In this document: in pieces, positions 34,217 through 46,021 of the stretch
How the letters are laid out: the number at the start of each line of letters is the position of its first letter
Position numbering within the stretch: position 1 is the stretch's first letter
Assembly: GCA_038503035.1 (NCBI GenBank)
Contig: JAVSML010000944.1
Coordinates: forward strand, 1-64,000
DNA length: 64,000 nt
Reading direction: 5' to 3'
Source of the DNA: Crocodylus rhombifer
Taxonomy: Eukaryota; Chordata; Crocodylia; Crocodylidae
Notes under the pieces: model-generated
Told to the model about the DNA's origin: nothing
The model's input: the letters and a program-made list of their open reading frames with translations, nothing else
The model's database searches: none
Translations under genes and position numbers: made by a program

Positions 34217-34515
34217 GGTGCACACCAGTGTACAGAGGGCCTGGGAGTGAACCGAGACCCCAGAGCTGTGTGAGGTGGCTTGGGTCTCCCACCCGCTGCC
34301 CAAGGCAAGGCATTTGGTGCACGGATCAGTGCACGGAGGGTCTGGGAACAAACCAAGGCCCCAGGGCTGCACGTGACAGCTTGGGCATCTAGCCCCTTGC
34401 ACGTGGCAAGGCAATGGTGCACAGTCGGTGCATGGAGGGTCTGGGAGCAGACCAAGACCCTGATGCTGCACATGGCAGCTGGGGTCTCCAACCCCCTGCA
34501 CAAGGCAGGGCTATC
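34217..34515 (+). repeat. three tandem ~100-bp units
   Basis: Units start with GGTGCAC at about 34217, 34316 and 34416 (period 99-100). Each contains a GAGGG.CTGGGA block, an AACCAAGGCC-like block and a CAAGGCAAGGC-like block. Similarity between units is roughly 75-80% by eye. The longest minus-strand frame of the window (34761-33973, 262 codons) runs across these units and simply reflects the repeats. Confidence 0.85.
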
Positions 34516-34519
34516 AGTC

Positions 34520-35385
34520 CATGGGGCGGTGCGGAAGGCCAAGAACAGGCCAACTTCAGGGACAGCTCCGACACAGCTGAAGGTCCCTTGCAGAAGAAGG
34601 AGACGCCTCACCCCAGAAGCTGAGGACACATCAGGCATAGGGAATCGTAAGTTGTCAGGGAAGGGAATTCCCACAGGGGAGGAAGGCCCCTGTTTTGGTG
34701 GCAAGCAGCTTGGGAACAGCCCCTGAAGGACAAGAAAGTTCCCGGATAGAGGCCCGGCCAACCGGGTGGTTCAGGCAGGGGTTAAAGGGTGCCCCTTAGA
34801 GTATCAGGGTATTCCTCTCCCCCCGCAGCCCCCCTGGTTGTTTTTGTTGAAGCCAAGCTGTTGCGCTCTGGTAGCTTACTATTCATTGCTTTTATCTGAC
34901 ATTCTATGCCTCAGATTTTGTGAACACTGATCCTCATGCTTTGTAAAACCCTGTGTCCTATTAGAGTATAAGAATGTCTATTGTTTGATGAAACCCCCCC
35001 CATTTCAGCTCCTGACCCCTCACCTGTGTATACAGTGTTAACATAGAGTATATATTGCCTATAGCTCCTGTAATTTATGTGTGTGTGTGTTTATATATAA
35101 TAATAATTTTCATCTCTTATTAAATTTGTATATAGTTAAGCCTCAACAAGTCTTCTAGCTTTGCTCTATAGGGAGAAGGATGAAAGCTGCACACAGCAGG
35201 GCAGCTACTCCTCCCACAGCGCATCTGCACCCGTTAGCATCTCTTCATTTGAAGAGGGGGCACATACCTGAGTACCACGCAGATTACACATACATTTGTC
35301 TACTCTGACATGATGGAGATCCTGTGTATCAGATCACACTCGATTAATCAAGTCTGCTCCACATGTGAGCTGGCATGCTCTGTGC
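34520..35385. other. unassigned, possible 3' part of an LTR-like element
   Basis: GC-rich to about 34850, then AT-rich with a (GT)n/(TA)n tract at about 35079-35108 and a TATTAAATT polyadenylation-like word near 35118. It may be the end of the unit whose promoter lies at 33.9-34.0 kb. No gene recognised. Confidence 0.3.
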
Positions 35386-35389
35386 TGTG

Positions 35390-35556
35390 TTGCAGACATT
35401 TGCATAAATGGCATAATGCATGTCAGCACTGAGAAAATGGCAATGGTGTGCTTTTGAACTAAAATACCTTCAATTTGTTTTAGTTCAAAAGTGCACCGCC
35501 GCCATTTTCTCAGCGCTGATGTGCATTTCACCATTTATACAAATACATGTGCTGTA
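35390..35556. repeat. large palindrome (MITE-like)
   Basis: The left arm ends AATGGTGTGCTTTTGAACTA just before 35465, then a 13-nt spacer. The right arm TTTTAGTTCAAAAGTGCACC starts at 35478. Arms continue outward through GAGAAAATGG / CCATTTTCTC and CATTTGCATAAATGG / CCATTTATACAAATA, about 75 bp per arm. The frame at 35334-35534 (minus) is a shadow. Confidence 0.85.
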
Positions 35557-35609
35557 GTGCCAGGCACTTTTAAAGCATCTGCCGCTGCAGCACAAACATG
35601 TATACAAAT

Positions 35610-38435
35610 TCCCAAAGTGTAGCAGGCAAGGTAGGAATGGAGGGTACCCCCTGGGAGTTGGCTTGGGGACAGGAATCAAGTGGCCACCAAGGTTTTTTCA
35701 GCAGTGCAAGAGGAGCAGCAAGGTAGACCAGAGTAGAGGAGCCTAGCTTCTGCCCTGAGCACCCAGGCTGACATGTGAAAGATGAATGAATGAAATAACT
35801 TCTCTCCTACACTGATTTACATACTAATAATTTATTTATACATTAACTGGGATACAAGCTTATACATTCAGAGTGAAAGCTAACTTACTGCTAACTTAAT
35901 GTGTAAGCTGAACCCCCTCCTTCATCAATGTAGCAGGCCCCTGCTGGAACTGGTATGTTTCTGTTGCATAGTAGGAAGCTGGGTAGGAGACAGGAGGGTG
36001 TGAGGCATGGAAGGGCCTAGACAGGGCTAGAGTCTAAATATTTTCTGCTTCAAGACTTCTGTCCTTTCCCATCTCCCCCAGTCCAATGGCTAGGGTAACC
36101 ATATCTCTGCTGTACCCATGCCCCGATGCCTCCCCTTCTTCAAGCTGTCTGTGCCCTGACTTCTGCCATTGAGTTTTATAACTTAAAACTGACTGCTTAG
36201 TTTATACTTTATATTGTCTTTTTAGAGCCCATTTTATATTTTTGCAGCGGAATTGGCACTGGTTGACTACATGGTGCTTCAGACGCATGCAGCTGGCACT
36301 GACAGACAGTATTTAGCAAGCATTTTACTCCCATATTCTGTGATTTTTATACCGATGTAATTCCACTCATTGCAGTTGTGTGAGGGGGAAAACAGGTCCA
36401 TAGTTTCTTGAAAGAAGAGGTACCATATTTTGTTCTATGCTGAATTTAACAGGGAATATAAGAATCAAAGTTTACATATACCAATTATCACTCCAGGAAT
36501 AACATTCCAAGGGGATCTTTCATTGTCAATGCATATTTTATGCAAACATACTACAGAGATGTATATCTCATCATTTGTACCAGAGCAATGAGAAGGGAGA
36601 ATTCCAGGGGAACAGCTTTGCTGTTTCAACAGAGAACTAGGAGTTGTTCTCATTGCCATATCCACTTAAGCTGCCTGTTTACAAAAAAGAAATCATTGCA
36701 ATGAATACCTTAGACGATTAGTAATGGGAAATAGAGCTTGCCACCTTTAGGTTTTGAGTCTGAAGCCAACTTAGGCTGGCATTATAAATTGTAACCGTTG
36801 GATAGCTGTTGGGTGATCTCCAGGAACAGAGTCCATAAATCTCTTTCTGTTTTCTGTGGACACATGGTTGCATCACAAAAACCAATGTTACAACTGAAAA
36901 CTTTGTTAAGAAGCCAGTAACTGAAGAATGGGCACCGAAAATGGAGCTGTAGAGGCAATCCCTCCCAGACCCGTTTGGGGCACAGAGGTCAGGCAGGGAG
37001 GTGGAGCTTGGAGCTGTTCTCTGGAGAGAAGTCAGCCACTTCCAGGGTAGTAGCCTGGCATTATTCGCAAGCTCTTCAGTACCCCACACAAAAAAGAAGA
37101 GACTGCCCCATTTAGCCAAGATTTAAGAATAAAAAGTACTGCTCTTCGTCACAGTTTCTGAAGGTTGGTATAACCACCTCTGATATTTGAAACATCCAAA
37201 CGCCTTTTTTCTTTTCCTGGGATGGGATTAGTGGTACATTTGAGGGATAGAAAAGACTGCAGGAAAAAGGAGAAATTGGATTTTGTGTTTATTTGGCTTA
37301 GACATCTTGAAAATCTTTTGGAAAAGAAGGCTCCTACTGCCTTTCTTGTGTAAGAGGTCTTTATCTTATTACTGGCTGCAGAACAAACTAAGTAAAAACC
37401 TTGCCAGGAAATATTTATTATAGCTCTCTCTAAATTCTGAGTGCAAAAAAATGACTTTTGGCTTGACAGGAAGTTCTACTATTTGTAAATGAATTAGTTA
37501 CTCTTGTCACTCAATACAGCTGAAATTCATTGCAGATGACATACAGCAGTTAAAACCACTTTGCAAACACAGGTGTTGCCTTTGCATTTACTTAGGCATG
37601 ATTAAACTTAAAGTAACCCTCCTCCACCCTCTCCCACTATGCCCTCTTCCACCCATGGATAATGAAAGGGATAGTGGGGTGGGGGAAGGGTACAAATAGG
37701 AGTGAAATAGATTTCCAAAAAGTTTTTTTTTCATGAAAATGCTATTGCCACTGCTATAAAAGATAACCCAGGAACCACAAGGGACCAGATAAAAATCCTG
37801 CCTCAGACTCATAAATCTATGCCTCAGCAGCATTGTGCCCATCTGGGAATACTGGACAAGAGAAAAAAGTTGACCTCAGAGTCATGTGAAATTTCCAATT
37901 TTTGTCCCTAGCTGTCATTGGTAAAAGCAAACAGCAAGAACTCCAGTTGTAAACAGTGAAGTGCTGCCAATATTTCAACAAGTGTATTTTGTTTCTTGAG
38001 CTTACAGCAGAACTTGTAAGTGGTTCTGTGCCTGCAGAGAGGAACCATGTAGGCTGAGCCATCTCTTTGTTTGCTCTCCCACTCAAACATATGTGTTCTT
38101 TTCTAGCCATAACCAACAAGCAAGATGTGGCTACTTGGTAAACCAACCTTAAGGGTCATTTGATGCTTAGCATGTGCAAGTGCTCAAAGATAGGGAAGCA
38201 AAAACTTTTGTTCCCTCTTGCATCACACTCCATCCACACAGCAGATATGCACAAAAGCAATCCCTGAACACTCCTGAGTCATGGTCATACCTCAAATATA
38301 AATTGGCCAAGTTATCTTGCTGAGAAAATAGCTGATCCTACCTCCCATGTGGAGAATCAGGGGTATCTCTCTCCAACCTTCTAGAAAACCTAGAGTGAAA
38401 TTCTATGCCCCAGGCTTTTTGGAGGCTACATGTTT
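35610..38435. other. intergenic, no gene seen
   Basis: AT-rich. The 133-codon minus frame at 37119-36718 and the 109-codon minus frame at 38146-37817 have no domain, no splice context and no promoter. No clear repeat boundaries. Confidence 0.5.
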
Positions 38436-38439
38436 GTAT

Positions 38440-38530
38440 GGTCTCCAAGGTGCTGATCCAGCAAAGCACATAAGAACATACTTAATAAATAGCATGTACT
38501 GCCATTGACTCCAAGCATCTGCGTAAGTAC
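38440..38530. repeat. ancient amniote repeat (GCAAAGCACATAAG type)
   Basis: CCAGCAAAGCACATAAG, then a CCATTGACT word, then GTAAGTACTCC. I recognise this order from a widespread old palindromic repeat of birds, turtles and crocodilians (..GCAAAGCACTTAAGC..CCCATTGACTTC..). Confidence 0.5.
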
Positions 38531-38534
38531 TCCT

Positions 38535-39840
38535 TCAAACCCTCTCACGTTTTGCAGCACCACTTCCTCACCAGCAGCGTAATTTTAAAAAAATGTGAAT
38601 TATCTAATCGCTTGCCTGACAGTTTTCCTCAGTGCAATTAAAAAGGCTCAAAAATGTTACCATGAGTCAGACTGAATTATTACAGCACAAGGAAAACATA
38701 CAAAGTTTACATCATGCTGAAAATATTCTTAGAATTGATATATGTTTAATAATAGGCAATAGGAAAAAATAGCTGTACTTAAAAATGCAAGGAAAATATC
38801 AGCCTTTGAGGTAATCCTCCATTTAAATGCATGTCTGTAGGCTCTTCTGCCTCTCTATCGGAGTTCTGAACATGCCTATTTTTACCCTACATTACACCTT
38901 CATCAATATCCCACTTCTCATCCTTCTGGCCATGAATGACTGGCTAGGATAGGCCTTCTTTCAGGCTCAGTGAACACTGCTCCTTTACTGGCCAAAGGGA
39001 TCAGTGGTTAAAAGGGATACTGCCCTTTTAAAACTGTGCAAATACATATTTCATGAAAGAATTAACAAAACTGCTGTGCTTTTAGGGAAGCAAAATATGA
39101 ATTTTAAAATGTATCTGTACATTGCCCCCAAAGTTTTGGCAATGTTGTACAAGACTTCCAGAAGAGCTGATGCAAATTTTGCAGCTACTATTTTTATGCT
39201 GAGATTAGCTCAGCAGCAGACTGATCCCAGCGTTGATGTAAAAGTGGTTGAAAACTAACTGTTCCTTGACCATAAACTGGATTGTTTGTCCTGAATGTTT
39301 ACATGTTTGTTGTCTGACATGAAAAATGGTCTGAAACAAATCTCCATCGCAGAATGCCATTAAGCTAGGATCCAGATTCAGTCTTCATGGCTCAGGTTCA
39401 CCTTCAGCTTAAAGCAAGCCTTTCAATAGTGATGTAGAGCAGAGACAAGTCCTGAGTAGTTGCTCAATTTTTAATCACACTGCCTATGGGTAAACTGTCA
39501 TTAAGCTTACTCGGCTATGACAATAACCTAAATTGAATAAGGTGTTCAGAATATGGCATACTGATAGAAAAACCTAGCCCTAATGACATCTACGGAGAAT
39601 AGCGGCAGAGGAGTAATGGTTCCAGAAGCATGAGTCTGAGCTTTGCTCTAGTCTAGACCTCTGATAATGCTCCTTCCCGCACTACAACTCCAAACCCAGC
39701 TGCAGATAACTACTCAGTAATTTGAGCTGAGGAATTCAAGGCAACCAGGTGTGCTACGACATTTATTACTTCCTCGTGTACTGTTGAATGTAGAAAGTGA
39801 TACGTCTTACTTCAGCTAGCCCAATGGGCTGCTAGGCTGG
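38535..39840. other. intergenic, no gene seen
   Basis: AT-rich. The 84-codon plus frame at 39004-39258 has no recognisable domain. Confidence 0.5.
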
Positions 39841-39844
39841 CTGA

Positions 39845-40125
39845 ATGCCTTGAAGTCTATAGCAAAATTTACATTGACTTCAGTTGGGCCAGGATTTAAT
39901 TAATAGTTTTTACTCAGTTAATGGAAATTCTACTTGTACACGCATTCAAAGTTTTTAGAGTTAAAAAAATGTTAATAGAATCCTCTCTTATGCAATGATT
40001 CAGTTACTAAGGCCTGGATCCTACAAACGTGTATGCATATGCTCAATTTTAAATAAGTGAATTGTTCAGTTGATTTCACTGGAACAACTCATGTGACTAA
40101 AGTTAAGCACATATATATGTATGAA
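39845..40125. repeat. ancient amniote repeat fragments
   Basis: ACATTGACTTCAGTTGGGCC followed by AGGATTT (about 39870-39900), and AAGGCCTGGATCCTACAAAC..GTTAAGCACATA (about 40009-40110), are diverged forms of text repeated throughout sauropsid genomes (CATTGACTTCAGTGGG; GGCCTGATCCTGCAAA). They may be pieces of one element. Confidence 0.45.
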
Positions 40126-40353
40126 AAATTGGGGTTAATAGGAGTATTATTTTCCTTGTCTTCTGAATTCCTCAGTTCTTCTAAAGATCAGATCTTCTGC
40201 AGTTTATAGAAAAGGACCATTTCAGTATTCCCAAAACACTTTAAAGGAGAGGCTTTAAGAGTATAAGACTAGGGGATGAGGACTGTTTTATTTTATTTTT
40301 ATTTTTAAACTCTTCATAGAAACAGTATCAGTTTAGGAAGAAAAACGATTACA

Positions 40354-40838
40354 TGGGGCACATCTACATGAGACACTTACTGCGGAGTAGACTATAGCTC
40401 TTCAGTAAATGTTGCACATCTACACATGCGCTCCTATTAGACTGGAGTAAACTAATTAACTCTGCAGCAGGATGGCACTTGTAAATACAAGTGCCATCCT
40501 GCTGTGGAGTGTTTTACTCTGTGTGTGTAGGCACTGCTCCAGCTGACTTGGGCATGCTGGTGCTTCACTGTGGGAGCTGCCTGCCAGCCAACCCCACACT
40601 GGAGCACCTTTGTGCTCCAGCAAGCCCCCTCAAAGCACATTAAGCTGGGGGGAGGGCAGTCTCAAGCTGGCAGGTTGACCCCCATGACTCCTTGCTAGCC
40701 ACCCGTGGCTACTCTGGCCCAGCTCAACATGCTGTTGTACCAGGAGCATTTTCAAAGGGCACGTGTGGGAGCAATAAACTCCGGAGCAATAAGCTCCAGA
40801 GTTTATTGCTTCGCGTTAATTGCACATGTAGACATGCC
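40354..40838. mobile_element. MITE of the TGGGCATGTCTACA family, copy D
   Basis: Left terminus TGGGGCACATCTACATG; right terminus CATGTAGACATGCCA. Two internal hairpins: one has 18-bp perfect arms (AGCAGGATGGCACTTGTA, then AA, then the mirror) at about 40467-40504. The other is built on AATAAACTCC / GGAG..TTTATT at about 40774-40810. Non-coding. Confidence 0.65.
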
Positions 40839-40839
40839 A

Positions 40840-41258
40840 ATAGATATGCAGTCAGATTTAGTCTCTATACAGGTTCATCCTATAGGAGCTTTGATGGTCT
40901 TATTAGAAAATTAAAATACCTTTTATCTTCATGCTACAGAACTTATGTAATAATTTGCACCAATTTTAATCAAAATAATTTCCCCTCTACTGTAACTGGG
41001 CCCTCTGTATTCTTCTCTCAACATAAATTGTGCAAAATATTCTGAAACAAGATATTCTGATAATTTCATTTATTCTGCTAGGAGAAAAAGGCCCTAGACT
41101 GAAAAGACTTCACACACAAAGCAAGCAAACTAACAGTTTTTTCCAAAATTGAAGAAATACTTTATTTTTCAGGCATTTTTAATTATCAAAATAGAATATT
41201 GTCAGAATCTTCTCCAAACATTCTCTGCCCAGATTTGCTACTTTGCTTTACTTTCCCC
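40840..41258. other. intergenic, no gene seen
   Basis: AT-rich flank of copy D, no gene recognised. The plus frames crossing it (40692-41045) begin inside the MITE. Confidence 0.5.
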
Positions 41259-41261
41259 AGT

Positions 41262-41345
41262 TGGTCTAATAAAAAAATCACACCTATCCAAAGAAACTTG
41301 CCTGCCTATGTCCTTAGACCAACATGGCTACAACCAAAACCCAGC
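41262..41345 (+). repeat. GTTGGTCTAATAAA repeat, copy 1
   Basis: CAGTTGGTCTAATAAAAAAA at the left and GACCAACATGGCTACAAC at the right. The same pair of words, in the same order and spacing, occurs at 52781-52858. I recognise it as part of a dispersed sauropsid repeat of uncertain class. Confidence 0.5.
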
Positions 41346-41349
41346 TTCT

Positions 41350-42185
41350 TTACTTTAGATTTTGTTGAACATCTCCTGCTTTGAGCAGCTTGGAAACATC
41401 TTGCAACAACAGCAAGATGACCCTGATTATAAGATGACTCCCTCCCAATGATTAGGTTTTATATATGAGTGGGAGTCTCAACCTCATTCACGCCGGGAAT
41501 CCAGACCCTCCAGATCTGTTCCCTTTTTATACCCATACTCCACTGACACCTGTCAGTCACCCAAACAGCCATTCAGATGTCCATTCACCCGACACTCATG
41601 CCTTTTCCCACAACACTCCTGCATGCACACAGCACTCGGCTATCACTCAAATCACATAAATGTATCATTTAGCTCACAGGCTTTCCCACCCAAATTAGGT
41701 TACCTAACTTGAACCAACTGTCCCCAGGTGTAAAAACTAGGTCATTGCATCAGGATAGTTCAAAAGTTCACAAACCCTGGAACCCTATGCCCTTCTATGT
41801 ACAAGCACTAGCAAGGCAAAAGGATGTTCCAGCTTATAGCCAGAGGGTGAAGCCAGACTAATCGTATGTGACAAGATGATAGCAGGACTGACAGAGGGAT
41901 TCTGGGTGAACTGTTTGGGGGCCCATTTGATAATTTTTGCCAGATATTTGAGGCTGGTGAAGAAATATAAATCATTAGAAACAGGAAAGAAAGGCGCAGC
42001 TTAGCTGTGGGAGTGAAGAGGAAATTGAAATGTATGCAATGTAGTGTCTCACCATGACTTAAAATAGTTGGTACTGAGGGGCACTGTGCTCAATGAGCAC
42101 TATCACATATCTGATTCAGATAGTTTTTCCTAGCTTGCTTCTGGGATTGGAGAGCAGTGTGATTATGTAGGTGGGCTTGTCAAGA
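41350..42185. other. intergenic, no gene seen
   Basis: Contains an (ACAC/CACTC)-rich stretch at about 41540-41640. No gene or clear transposon end. Confidence 0.45.
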
Positions 42186-42189
42186 TAGG

Positions 42190-42337
42190 CAATTCTCTCT
42201 GATGTGTTTTCTATCAGAGCTCTATGTTGAGCAGGTTCTTTTTGATATTGGGTGGTAAAACTGGAGCCTGCTCCATCCACTCCATGCATTGACCTGGTAT
42301 TCTTGTGCTTCCAGGACTAATGCAAAAAAACAGAAAA
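42190..42337 (+). pseudogene. U2 snRNA-derived sequence, unit A
   Basis: GGAGCCTGCTCCATCCACTC, then CATGCATTGACCTGGTATT, then a TTCCAGGA word follow the 3' half of vertebrate U2 snRNA (..GGAGCTTGCTCCGTCCACTCCACGCATCGACCTGGTATT..) in order. The preceding TTTTCTATCAG may be the U2 branch-adjacent region after an internal deletion. It ends in an A-rich tail (42322-42346). That is the form of a retroposed U2 copy or a U2-headed SINE, not a working gene. Confidence 0.75.
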
Positions 42338-42362
42338 AAAAAAAAAGGGTTTCTATTAGCAG

Positions 42363-42544
42363 AGGGGTGAGCAATTATTTTGGGCAGGGGGCTGCTTACT
42401 GAATTTTGGTAAGCCATTGAGGGCTGCATGACAGGCAGCCAGGGGCAGCTACTTATTAATTTTCTAAACTTTTTAGGGGCCCTGTAGGCTGGATAGAATG
42501 GCAGGCTGCATCTAGCCCATGGTTTGCATTTTGCTCACCCCTAC
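42363..42544. mobile_element. non-autonomous hAT element, sister copy of 30302-30488
   Basis: Ends AGGGGTGAGCAA and TTGCTCACCCCT. The body shares GCAGCCAGGGGCAGCTA and the TTTTTTAGGGGC-like block with the copy at 30.3 kb. The 8-mer ATTAGCAG flanks it on both sides (42355-42362 and 42545-42552). It splits the A-rich tail/leader between two U2-derived segments. Confidence 0.92.
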
Positions 42545-42552
42545 ATTAGCAG

Positions 42553-42589
42553 CATACCTTCTCTGCCAGCTTTGACAAAATCAAGTGTA
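42553..42589 (+). pseudogene. U2 snRNA 5'-end segment at the 5' side of the LINE
   Basis: CCTTCTCTGCCAGCTTTGAC followed by AAAATCAAGTGTA is a diverged version of the U2 5' terminus (CTTCTCGGCCTTTTGGCTAAGATCAAGTGTA). It stops exactly where the LINE's non-U2 leader begins. The same U2 segment recurs at the 3' side of the LINE (48708-48740), so it probably represents a long target-site duplication. Confidence 0.7.
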
Positions 42590-42597
42590 ACAGTCAG

Positions 42598-44215
42598 GTG
42601 GGAGCCCTGTATACTGCCTGGATTGATGCCAAAAGTGCTGGGGGAATAGTGATGGAGGAGTTCTTGGAGCCTGGAGCAGTATCAGCAGTGGTCATGGAGA
42701 GGGGAGTGACAGTCATGGAAGGGAAAGAGGACAAAGAGACAAGTGAATCGGAAGCAGAAGCAAAGATCCAGAGTCTGATGGCAGATGGAGGAAGGTGGGG
42801 AAGAAGGTAGGAAAGAAAGATGTGGTGGGACTGGCAGTTTTGGAGGAGGCTTTATTGAAGAAAGCAATGAGGGAAGAATCCATTCAGCAGAAAGAACAGG
42901 AGAAGAGGAGGATGAAGTTCAGGAGGGAGAAATGAGGAATGAAACAATGATTTAAGGTAGGAGGAAGACTAGTTGGAGCAATAAACCAGATCTGCAAAGA
43001 GAAAAAAGATTGGAGGAAGCAAGAGGTGGAGCAGCAGGTAATCTATGCCTAAGAATAAGAGCAGTAGTAACAGGGGAAGGAGAACAGAGAAGATGGATAA
43101 TGAAGAGATATGAATTTATAGAAAAAAATATTGTTTGAAGTTTTGGATGTTCAAACAGAATATTGGAATAGCCTGGTCAGCTTTCCTCACCGGAAGTGTT
43201 AGGAATTTTTGTATTGGACATAAGAAGGTTATGAGGCTTTTTGGAAGATGTATATGGCAGTAGGTGAGAGAGAAAAACTTAACACATCTTTAGTGTGGGA
43301 GAAAAGACAAGAGAAAGGACAATAATTATCTGAATATACATGGACATGCTTGAGATGGGGGAGATATAGAAATGGTTGAAGAATTATGTGCAAAAAGTTG
43401 TATATGTTGAGAAGATATGTAATAAATATGGTTTATGGACAGTATCATGGAGAGCTCAGATGGTAATGAGGGCAAATGATAAGAGTCCTGGTGGGACTTA
43501 TCACTAGTAATCCAAGTAGGGCCACACCAAGGATTTACAATGTGTTTCAGACAGCTCAAACTCTATAGCAAGTGTGGACAGGAAGGACACCTGGTTGCAT
43601 ACTGCTGGTACATAATATGCTACAGATGCGAAGGCAGAGGGCGTAGGGTGATGGACTGCCAAGAAGTACTGAAGTGTGTTATTTGCAGGGAAGAGGTAGA
43701 TTCCCATGGTCCTTCTCAAATAAACCTAGATCTAGAGGAGCAGCTGAGAGAGGAAAGGAAAAGTGGGAAAGAAGATGTTGACTGAGAATGCATGCCAGTG
43801 GAGGAGATGTGACAAGAAGGAAGAGTTGGGGAGGAAGAGAATGAAATTTCAGTAGGCGAAGTGGTGCAGCTGGCAACAGAGGAGGAAAGAGAAGAAAAGA
43901 TAAGTTGAACAAGTGACATTGAGAGAGAGGAGAGAGAAGGGAAAGAGGAGAGAATGAAACAGGAAGGAGGAGGAGCAGTGAGGACAGAGCAAGAGAAAGA
44001 AAAAGAGAGACAAACTGGGAAAAGAAAGAAATCATATGCTATGAAGCTTAGAAAAAAATGCATAAAGAGAGAGGGGGAGGGGTTGACAAAAGGCACATTG
44101 GAGCTAATGTGGTCTGAGTCTAATGGAGAGGGGAAAAGGGAGAGGGGGAAGCAGAAAGGTGCAAGACAGCGGAAAAGGGAACCTTTCTTAAATGTTACAG
44201 CAATAAAATAACTGG
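42598..44215 (+). pseudogene. LINE ORF1 remnant with zinc knuckles
   Basis: Spread over several short plus frames. 43540-43785 holds a degraded CCHC series: SKCGQEGHLVAYC (first Cys replaced), then CYRCEGRGRRVMDC (His replaced), then KCVICREEVDSH. A long Glu/Lys/Arg-rich region follows to about 44.2 kb, which produces the mirror-image Ser/Leu/Phe-rich minus frames (up to 186 codons at 44276-43716). In Tx1/L1-type elements ORF1 makes a nucleic-acid-binding particle protein. Here no knuckle is intact. Confidence 0.65.
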
Positions 44216-44339
44216 CAAAAACCACAGGGATGCAAAGAGGGGGAGGATTAGAACTGACGGCATCAAGCAACAGCACAGAAAACTCAAAGTGATAGAAATG
44301 TGAAATTTAAATGGACAAGCATTACTTTGTATATTGTAT

Positions 44340-44870
44340 CTATAAATGTCAGAAGTATGTTATCAAGGAAGAGGTGGGATAAGGCGGGATGCCAGTACTG
44401 AGTGGGTCAAAGCAGACATATGTTTACAGGAGTATGGAATCCCATGGGGATTACAAGCATTTTGTAAAGAGATGGAGATGGGGACCACTGTGGTGGGTGG
44501 CAGGGTCAGATACAAACAAAGTAGCTGAAGTTGCGATTTTTTTTCAAGAGTGAGGAAGTGGAAATGTGGGAAGTGCAAGTGATTGTGGAAGGGAGACTAG
44601 AACGGAGGGTGGTGGAATTAGAAAAGAAAGTGTTAGAGATTTTTAATCTATACATGCCAGCTGAAAGAGAAGGATGGATCATCCTGTTTAAGAAAATAGA
44701 GGTTTATGTAGGCAGAAGCACGCAGAAAATTCTGGTGGGGGATTTCAATTGCATTATTGAGGAGTGGGAGAGGAGAGGAGTTGGAGGGGAGGGACAGCTA
44801 AATAGCTCATCAAAAGTACTGATTAATAAAATAAAGAAGAGGTTTAAAAGATGCCCAGTGAGATGGTGAT
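44340..44870 (+). pseudogene. LINE ORF2 endonuclease domain (broken)
   Basis: Recognisable APE-like pieces in order: INVRSM at the start (about 44344), ADICLQEYGIP (about 44415-44450, for D(I/V)(I/C)L(Q)E), then LVGDFNCIIEEWERRG at about 44732-44780, the GDFN catalytic block. A frame change and a stop near 44526 separate the pieces. In intact elements this domain nicks the target site and so sets target specificity. Confidence 0.75.
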
Positions 44871-46021
44871 TATGAGGATGGAACCAAGTGGGAGACAGGT
44901 GTCAAGGACTGATTTCGTATTAATATAAATGGGCTAGGGGATTTGAAAGAAGAAGATCTTAGATGTGACCTTCAGCAATCACCAGATGCTGAGAATGGAA
45001 GTGAGTTTAGAAAAAAGTGAAGGTAGCGGGAAACGGATGTGGAAGTTATACGTTCAATCATTACGAGATGAGAAGACCTGTCAAGAATATGTGGAACTGA
45101 ATAGGTGGTGGAGGACTCTGAAGAGTTATTACAAAAGTGTTTGGAAGTAATGGACTATAATAAAAAGAAGAACAAGAGAATTTTTCAGAAATATTGGTCA
45201 AAGAGAAGCAAAGAAGAGGGTGAAAGAGTTAGAAGAACTGCAGGCAAGGAAGCAGGAATAATTAAGGGAGGCAGTAAGAGGAGTAAGAATGAAAGAAGAA
45301 CTGAAAGACTTAAAGTGACAGACTGAAGAATGGTTCAAAAGGAAAATGGATGAGAAAATCTTTCTGACCAGAGCACCTTGAGTGGAGAGAAGGTAGAAGG
45401 ATGGTGTAAGTCTTTTGCAGTAAAACTGAGGAAAAGAAGAAAGGAACTGAAAAGTGAGAACTGAAGAAGGAATCTGAATACAAAAAAATGCAAAAGTGTT
45501 GGATGCAGCAGCAGTTTTATAAGGCGTTATACAAAAGAAGAGGAGTGGATGGAAGAAAAATGAAGGTATTCCTTGAGGGGGTGAAGGAAGAAACCAAAGA
45601 TGGAAAGAAACAAAAATTAGAGGAGAAGTTAACTATGAGATAGGTAGAGGACTGTTAAAAGTTTGCAAGAGAGGGAAGGGAGATGGGCTTCCAGTGGAAT
45701 TCTATGAAAAGTGTTGGCAATGGGTGGGGACAGACATAATAGAGACATACTGGGAAATACTGGAGGGTAGAGAGATGGGGTACGATTTTGCAGAAGGTGT
45801 GGTAATTTTGATATTCAAGAAGGGAAAGGAAGACATATTAGGTAACTGGAGCCCAATAACCCTTTTAAACACAGACTACAAATTGATACCAAAAGTATTG
45901 GCCAAAACAATACTATTTAGCAGATGTGATAAAAGAAGAAGAAATGTGTGCCATTCCCAAGAGGAGGATATACCAGAACCTATGGTTAACGAGAGATGTC
46001 ATGTCAGATGTAAAAGAGAGG

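Noticed and set aside
34217..34515. CRISPR-like repeat array
   Set aside because: The 100-bp units are contiguous and diverged, without spacers, and the genome is vertebrate.
33973..34761. 262-codon minus-strand open frame, the longest in the window
   Set aside because: It runs across three 100-bp tandem units and GC-rich LTR-like DNA. Its length comes from the repeats, and it shows no domain.
43716..44276. 186-codon minus-strand frame rich in Ser, Leu and Phe
   Set aside because: It is the mirror of the purine-rich (Glu/Lys/Arg) ORF1 region of the plus-strand LINE.
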